Shown here: positions 58,694 to 64,000 of the stretch, piece after piece
Layout: each line of letters starts with the position of its first letter
Numbering within the stretch: position 1 is the stretch's first letter
DNA from: Polytrichum commune
Taxonomy: Eukaryota; Streptophyta; Polytrichopsida; Polytrichales; Polytrichaceae
Length of the DNA stretch: 64,000 bases
Assembly (NCBI GenBank): GCA_950295325.1
Contig: OX485808.1
Span: 39,266,527 to 39,330,526 of the forward strand
Direction: 5' to 3'
Translations under genes and position numbers: made by a program
Notes under the pieces: generated by a model
What the model saw: only the letters and a program-made list of their open reading frames with translations
The model's database searches: none
Told to the model about the DNA's origin: nothing

Positions 58694-60728
58694 ATGGAAT
58701 TGCCCAGCGGCCATTACCCCTATTTCGGTGAGGGATACGTACCTTATCCCTACCCTCCCCCACCTGCATTTGGGTTTCACGGCGGGCACCCCCCACCAGC
58801 TTATGCTCCGGCACATGTAGGAGCGCCTGCATTCCCATTTGGCGGTTATGTGCACCCATACCACGCGTCGTCGAGCCGACCGCGGCGACCAAGGTCCCGT
58901 TCTCCTACTAGCGATCGCAGTCAACCTAGTCGAAGCTTGGATGACCAACACGAACGGCGCACGACGCATGGCGCAGTTGACATGGGATGCGACGGATCCC
59001 GCCCACCCTTACTGCTTCCTGGGTATGATACTGTGCCAGTGTCCACGGCTACTGCGGCGATGCAGGCTTCTACGACGACTTCGGTGATGGCAGCCTCGAC
59101 CGCGACTGTAACAGTGCCATTGTGTACGGTGACCATGGCAATGCCAGTGGCCTCGGTGTCTGCAACTCTGCCTGGGATTATAGTTACTGATACAGTGCCC
59201 GATCGGAGCGCAAATGCAGTGGTGACAAGGCTCGATGCTGCTGCGACTTCGGCGCCTGTTCTCGCAGATGATCCGCAGCCGATCCCACCCGAAGATGCCA
59301 AGTCTGCACAGGCCGAGGAGGAGGAGCCTCCCCTTTCACAACTGTTCCGGATTGCGCAATCACGCGCTCGAATCCACAGAGAGGTGCGTGTCCATCCTTT
59401 CAATGTTGTTGTTCTCTCCGCCAGTTCGTGCAGAAACCTGATGAATTGCATGGTTTTTTTGTTTTTTTGATTCACGACCAAGTTTGCACATGTGTTACAG
59501 ACTCCTCCATATTGTGTTGACGGCGTGGAAGCGACCGCACCCACAACGTGCCAACCCGAAGCGGGGTCTTCGCCAACGCTTACAGAAAATTGTGGTGCGT
59601 GCGGAGGAGAGCGTCGGCGTGCCTGGCGGAGCGATGTGGAACGATCACTTGGTATAATTCTAAAACGGGTCGCCAGCGTGGAGGAAGCAATTGGCAGTGT
59701 GGGGGAGGGCATTACAAACATTCTGAGGGAGTTGAATGGCATGGGACGCATGTTCCGCCTGAATGTTGGAGCAAAACCGCCTGGCGAGGCTCTCCACATG
59801 CAAGCACCACACACGAATGCAGCGACATCACTTCCCTCGGAATGGCAGCAAGGTCAGAGCCAGAGCAACGCCTGCGACATGGCGGGGGGTGTCACAACAC
59901 CCACTTGCCACGAAAGGGAAGCGCCTCCCACACAGGAGGACCCACCCGGCACAGAGGCGACAAGGCCAATTCTAGTGGACCTGGACAACAGCTCCAATGA
60001 CAGCGGAGATAACGATGAAACGATTGCATTGCGGAACCCACCACATGAGACGCTTGTCAAGCGCGTCCACAACCAGCCGCGGCAGAGAGTCGTCCCTTGC
60101 GCGAAGAAATTGCTATGTCCTGCAGCCACTTCCCCAATCGGAGAAACAAGTGCGCCCGATCCACCCACCCTAAATCCCCGCGCGACCAGGTACAAAGACC
60201 CTCCGGGTTACAGCGATCTTAGAGACTTCGGTTCGTCTGTGGAGCCCACTTCGAGGCCACCCTTGTTGCAGCCGAAGACCCATGGGGTTAGTCGTCACAC
60301 ACCTCCTACGTCGTTCAGCAAGAATTGCCCATGAAATCCAACGACGATCTCTGTGTTGCATGTGGCTGACAAATACAAAACGTTTTTATGCTGTGCAGAC
60401 TCCACTACGCCCGGGAACCAGATGTTGGGTGCTGCATCCGGGTTTCTATCACACGGTCGTGGGTGAGGCCAAGGCGGGTGTGAACAACAAATCCCGAAGC
60501 CAGCACCAGCACCTTGTTGAACGCTGCAAGGATGGCCAACAATACATACTCTTCAAAAAAATCCACCGCCACGATACGCCATTACTTTTCCCAAACGATC
60601 CACACATCGGGTCAAACACAATGTGCGACGGCGTGTTGTGGAGTTCTGGCAAGGCTGAGCATTGGGTGCGATGGTGGAGCCGATACTTGATCGACATGGC
60701 GACCGCAGAGCCCCTTGAAAGTGTGTAG
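58694..60728 (+). CDS. CACTA accessory protein (TnpA-like position), intact
   Basis: Exons 58694-59383, 59501-60286 and 60399-60728 all have GT-AG borders and phase 0, giving 601 aa without stop or frameshift. The N-terminus is Pro/Tyr/Gly/His-rich (PYPYPPPP and similar), then a basic RPRRPRSRS patch, a Thr/Ala/Val-rich low-complexity part, and an acidic EEEEPPLSQLF motif. Exon 2 has a predicted coiled coil (SDVERSLGIILKRVASVEEA...) and an acidic VDLDNSSNDSGDND stretch. Exon 3 has a compact folded-looking domain (GTRCWVLHPGFYHTVVGEA, then HWVRWW). The last part resembles the C-terminal domain of plant Tnp1/En-Spm-like accessory proteins, though I am not certain. In En/Spm, TnpA binds subterminal repeats and pairs the ends. 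Confidence 0.7.
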
Positions 60729-60799
60729 CGGTTTTCATTATCATGTTGCAATTGCTTCAGTGTAGTATGGACCTGCAGGGGTTGCATGCTGCAAGTTTT

Positions 60800-62580
60800 G
60801 TGTGTCATAGCCTCCTGTTTTCAAACATTGGAAATCTTCAAACATCCTCAACTTCACCATCACAGACGGTGGCACATGAAAGTGTTTTGCCATCTTTGTC
60901 GTGGTAGTTCCTTGTTTGTTCCCGCAGACAGTGTGACAGAACATAACAATGACGCATCGTTCCAGTGGCAATTTTAATGACCCAAACAATATAACAATAA
61001 TTCTGTGTCACTATCACTACGTCTATGCCCTTCTGTTTCTCAAATGCGCGATTCTGCCACACATGTGCATATATATGTGAAGAAAAGACAAGAGTGCGCA
61101 AAGACACCCTGTGAGGGTATCTGTTGCAAATCCAAATGTCGGTAATTGTCTAGTCTGTGTTTGGTGGGTTCATGAACCCTGTGTCTTAGGAAGCTCCTGC
61201 TAGACCACCATCCAATTTTGTATCATGTGCAGTGATTCACATGGGTGAAGCGATTGTTGTTCCAATGTTAACATTGCTTCCAATTTTCCTCTCTTAAACA
61301 ACGAGCCACCAAATGCAGATGTTGCACTATAAAATCCCTTTTACTAATACACCTTTTGTGACAGAAATGTGTGTCACAACAAACAAACATCCCGCGAATT
61401 ATTCGTTAATTCATGCATTTTTGTAAAATTGGAAAGTTCTATCGAACGATGTCTGGATGAATACTCACTTCACACCCAATATGCAAATTTGAGAGACTGC
61501 ACCACAGAGATTTTTTTCGAAGAAAGTGGAAACTATCACAGACTGTGGAACGGAATGCAAGGTGTGTCAAATTGGAACACCATGTACATTGAAGAACTAT
61601 GAATTGTTGATTAAAATAGCAACGTGGATGCTCGAAATCATTGTACGTCACCTCAAATTGTCATCTGCATAAACGAAAGGCATATGATCGAACCCTAAAC
61701 CCATGTCTTCGTTCCCATTCCAGTCGGAAGCAATTCCCGAGTCTGCATATACACCCTAATTCCACAAACGTTATCAATAACCATGCACGAAAAAATGAAC
61801 TCGTTGTTCTCAAAAAATACGGTCCAGGAGTTGTTGTGGTTGGATCCATCTTGGGACCCCACCCTCAACCTCGTGCACATTGGCCCGGTTCCAATCCCCG
61901 CACCCGAAAAGTGTTACGAGCTCAACAAGCTGTGGAAAATCCTTGGAAGTATACCAATGGTTTGAATATGGTGCAAAAGGTTCACAGCCATAGAGAATCG
62001 CAACTCCAGCAGTGGGGTTCTTTCCGCGGTTTTTGCTATTGGAACCCCATCCCCCCAGCTAATATTCACCTTTATAACTCTCTCATGTATGCTTTTCTAT
62101 GTTAGAAAAGTATTCAATTTGAATTTGCAATATACCTTAAATCTGAGCCGAAGTGCATTCACAGAGGGGTTAAATCTTTGGCATTGAGGCAGTAGGGATG
62201 AGGGTGAAGCGATTTATAAGATGTGTTTTAATCACTTTAATCGTCAATTTGAGACCCCCTCAATGAACCAACTCATAACAACATTCCAACTAGCAGAAAT
62301 GGACGCCATAAATACAATTGAAGCAATAAAAACGTCAGCCATCCAACATCCCGGATCATTCTTACTACACAAAAGGAGAATAGAAAATAACCAACCAACA
62401 CCTAATGATCAATGAGTACAAAGACACTCAAATTAATCCCAACAAAATAAAAGATGGGGTCATAATGGAGACCTTTATTTATAACAAACACCATTAGTTC
62501 AAGAAGATGGGTAGGTGCCGGTTGGTTGGCACAAATTTCCTACCTATTAACCACTAGTAGAACTATTCCATGTATCACAC
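60800..62580. other. Sparse region after the CACTA gene
   Basis: AT-richer DNA without a supported gene. Frames such as those at 61,641-62,105 have mixed composition and no recognisable domain. I see no TE termini or RNA gene. Confidence 0.5.
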
Positions 62581-62595
62581 ATTAAACGTTCAGAT

Positions 62596-62670
62596 GGACC
62601 CAACGGGAATCGAACCCGGAATGTCTCAATGCTAACCACTGTGACTTTATTGTAGCCAATTTGACCACGC
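62596..62670 (-). ncRNA. tRNA-related SINE head or tRNA pseudogene
   Basis: On - the 75-nt stretch has a box A-like TGGTCAAATTGGC (62,667-62,655) and a perfect box B, GGGTTCGATTCCC (62,617-62,605), at tRNA-like spacing. The acceptor stem does not pair and the D/anticodon arms are irregular, so it is not a functional tRNA. More likely a Pol III SINE head or a tRNA pseudogene. I could not define a tail or target duplication. Confidence 0.6.
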
Positions 62671-62699
62671 CTTTCAGTTATGGCCTAGAAGTTAAAATT

Positions 62700-63570
62700 C
62701 GGAAAATATAATGAGAATTGGGCATGATTTTCAAAGAATTTGCATAAATAAACTACAATAATTGTTATTTAGTTGCCGAAGATTACTACATGGACTTCCA
62801 AATGAAATACAAAATGGGACAAAACCGGATTCATTTAATACCCCAAAACTCGTCTTGCTTAGGTCTTTGTTTGTTTTGGAGGGCACAAAGTTCACATCCT
62901 CTGGTACACACTTGAGTATTAGCGTTGTTATCATATGGGGACATACATTACATGCAAAAAGCCACATCATATCACTCCAGACAATATTTTATGTGAATCA
63001 TAGATTTTCCACAAATTTTTTTTAGTTTAAGAAAATTGAAATGACCAATATATGGAGCATGTACAGGAATCAACGCACTAAATCTGGACATGTCCAACTT
63101 CAGGGCACATGTGATAAACAATGTGTTGACAAACTACAATCCATCGATCTTGAACTAGGAGTTGTCCCGCTACCACCATTCTCTGAATCCACAGCAACAC
63201 TTGCAATTAGATTATATCACTATATTTCTACCCGCATTGCAGGAATTCACACAGTACTCGTTTCTAAATAACAATCTCTTCGATAAATTGTTGCCAAAAC
63301 ATTGAATTGCACAATTATCCTTTAAAGGCTTGCCATATGTGACATGTGCATGTGGGCATTATTTCTATCAAACCACTACCACCCAGTAAAAACATGAATC
63401 TTGAAATACATACTAAACCTCCAAACTCCAACACATCAACCACAAAATTCAATCCCTTTTTGTCATCATGTAGAAGACATGCTGAGAAGCTATACTCACC
63501 AATTAAAAGAGAATTAGTATACATGAAATTGGACGAACATTCGAAAACAAACAACAACCCACCCTTCAGA
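62700..63570. other. AT-rich stretch without recognisable gene
   Basis: Only short frames on both strands. No domain, repeat or RNA gene recognised. Confidence 0.5.
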
Positions 63571-63579
63571 GGGTTGGAC

Positions 63580-63836
63580 GAATTCCCATCTCCTTGCTCA
63601 GACTCACCAACGCTCTGTGTGTGAACCGGTATACCAATTGTGGAGTCAGATATGCGGAGTCCGCGTGGCCCCACACAATGCCCACACTGGAGTATGAGTT
63701 AGGCATCGGAGTGGGGGGTGGTGACGTGTAGGCGTCCCGAAGCATAGGACACCTCAATGAAGACGATGGCGGCGACGCCGCCAGCTACGCATCGCGCTCA
63801 CAGGAATCCGACATTCCGCACCAGACCACAATCCCA
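63580..63836 (+). pseudogene. Possible exon at the right edge, one in-frame stop
   Basis: GC content rises again, and a frame reads from about 63,580 through an ATG at 63,678 to a strong donor (CCA|GTGAGT at 63,836/63,837). It carries MPTLEYELGIGVGGGDV, then an acidic HLNEDDGGDAASYASRS part. A TAG at 63,729-63,731 interrupts it. It could be part of another TE gene continuing beyond the window. No domain recognised. Confidence 0.25.
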
Positions 63837-64000
63837 GTGAGTCGACACATTGCGCAGTGCTGAAGCAAATTCAACCGCGACCGCAAAGTGAACCCTGAAC
63901 ATCGCGCCACCAACGGGTATGGAGCACCAGCGGCTCTGCAAGGCGTCGTTGCCAACGGCAGTGGGAGGCCCTACACAATTGCTGGGAGGGTTGACAACGT

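Larger units (their letters stand above)
45330..60760. mobile_element. CACTA (En/Spm) transposon, right end not found
   Basis: The left end is probably the CACTAGTAGGAATGCAGGG sequence at 45,330, the type of terminus found in plant CACTA elements. GCAGGGTCC/AGGGTCCTGACG words recur just inside (45,347-45,615), like subterminal repeats. The element carries a Tnp2 gene (-), an uncharacterised gene (-) and an intact accessory gene (+). The matching inverted end (CCTACTAGTG-type) was not seen up to 64,000, so the element either continues past the window or has lost its end. It is interrupted by AT-rich DNA at about 56.3-58.4 kb. Confidence 0.7.

Noticed and set aside
61003-61020. TCACTATCACTACGTC as the CACTA right end
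   Set aside because: The orientation is wrong for a right end, and it does not match the CACTAGTAGG terminus at 45,330.
61641-62105. A 154-codon + frame
   Set aside because: Mixed composition, no recognisable motif and no promoter or splice support; likely chance.
1-64000. CRISPR arrays, rRNA, bacterial operons or riboswitches
   Set aside because: No regular short direct repeats with unique spacers, no rRNA motifs, and the sequence is clearly eukaryotic with interrupted genes.

Overview
The window looks like nuclear DNA of a land plant with a large, transposon-filled genome. Three signs support this: interrupted genes with short GT-AG introns in TE genes and kilobase introns in host genes, three plant-typical DNA transposon classes (MULE, PIF/Harbinger, CACTA), and an organellar-targeted MnmE. 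I cannot name the species. A non-seed plant or another large-genome lineage is possible, but that is a weak inference.

Layout. (1) About 1-11,600 is one Mutator-like element (MULE). It carries a large Ulp1/C48-protease gene on + (1,479-6,298), a small + gene of unknown function (6,608-7,049) and a four-exon transposase gene on - (10,963-7,249). The whole element is sprinkled with an 8-bp motif, TGCACTAC/GTAGTGCA. (2) 11,600-25,600 is gene-free and AT-rich. It holds a diverged duplicated block, a 537-bp Tourist-like MITE, a small foldback and four copies of a ~210-bp repeat. (3) 25,700-30,400 is a fucosyltransferase-like (GT23-like) host gene, with a TATA box, a 5' UTR intron, a membrane-anchor exon and a long catalytic exon. 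(4) 30,590-33,170 is a PIF/Harbinger element (DDE nuclease plus Myb/trihelix-like protein, convergent), with one in-frame stop in the nuclease. (5) 33,690-36,905 holds isolated exons of a saccharopine-dehydrogenase-like oxidoreductase and of an aldehyde dehydrogenase. (6) 38,115-43,594 (-) is a complete 11-exon MnmE gene (602 aa). (7) 43,971-45,251 is a 1,281-bp foldback with 495-bp inverted arms and a 9-bp target duplication, inserted 377 bp upstream of the MnmE ATG. (8) 45,330 to at least 60,730 is a CACTA (En/Spm) element: a multi-exon Tnp2 transposase on - with frame breaks, an intact three-exon accessory gene on +, an uncharacterised - gene, and a ~2.1-kb AT-rich insertion. (9) 61,000-64,000 is sparse, with a tRNA-related SINE-like sequence and a possible exon at the edge.

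How the parts relate. MnmE and the fucosyltransferase-like gene are the only two apparently intact host genes. The rest is mobile DNA in various states of decay. The most interesting object is the MULE. It combines a transposase whose N-terminus carries several SUMO-interaction-like motifs, a protein with a full Ulp1-type (SUMO-protease family) catalytic triad, and an element-specific 8-bp motif repeated 19 times. Together these suggest an element-specific recognition or deSUMOylation system, which is inference and not shown. All exon models below were built by reading splice sites and phases by hand.
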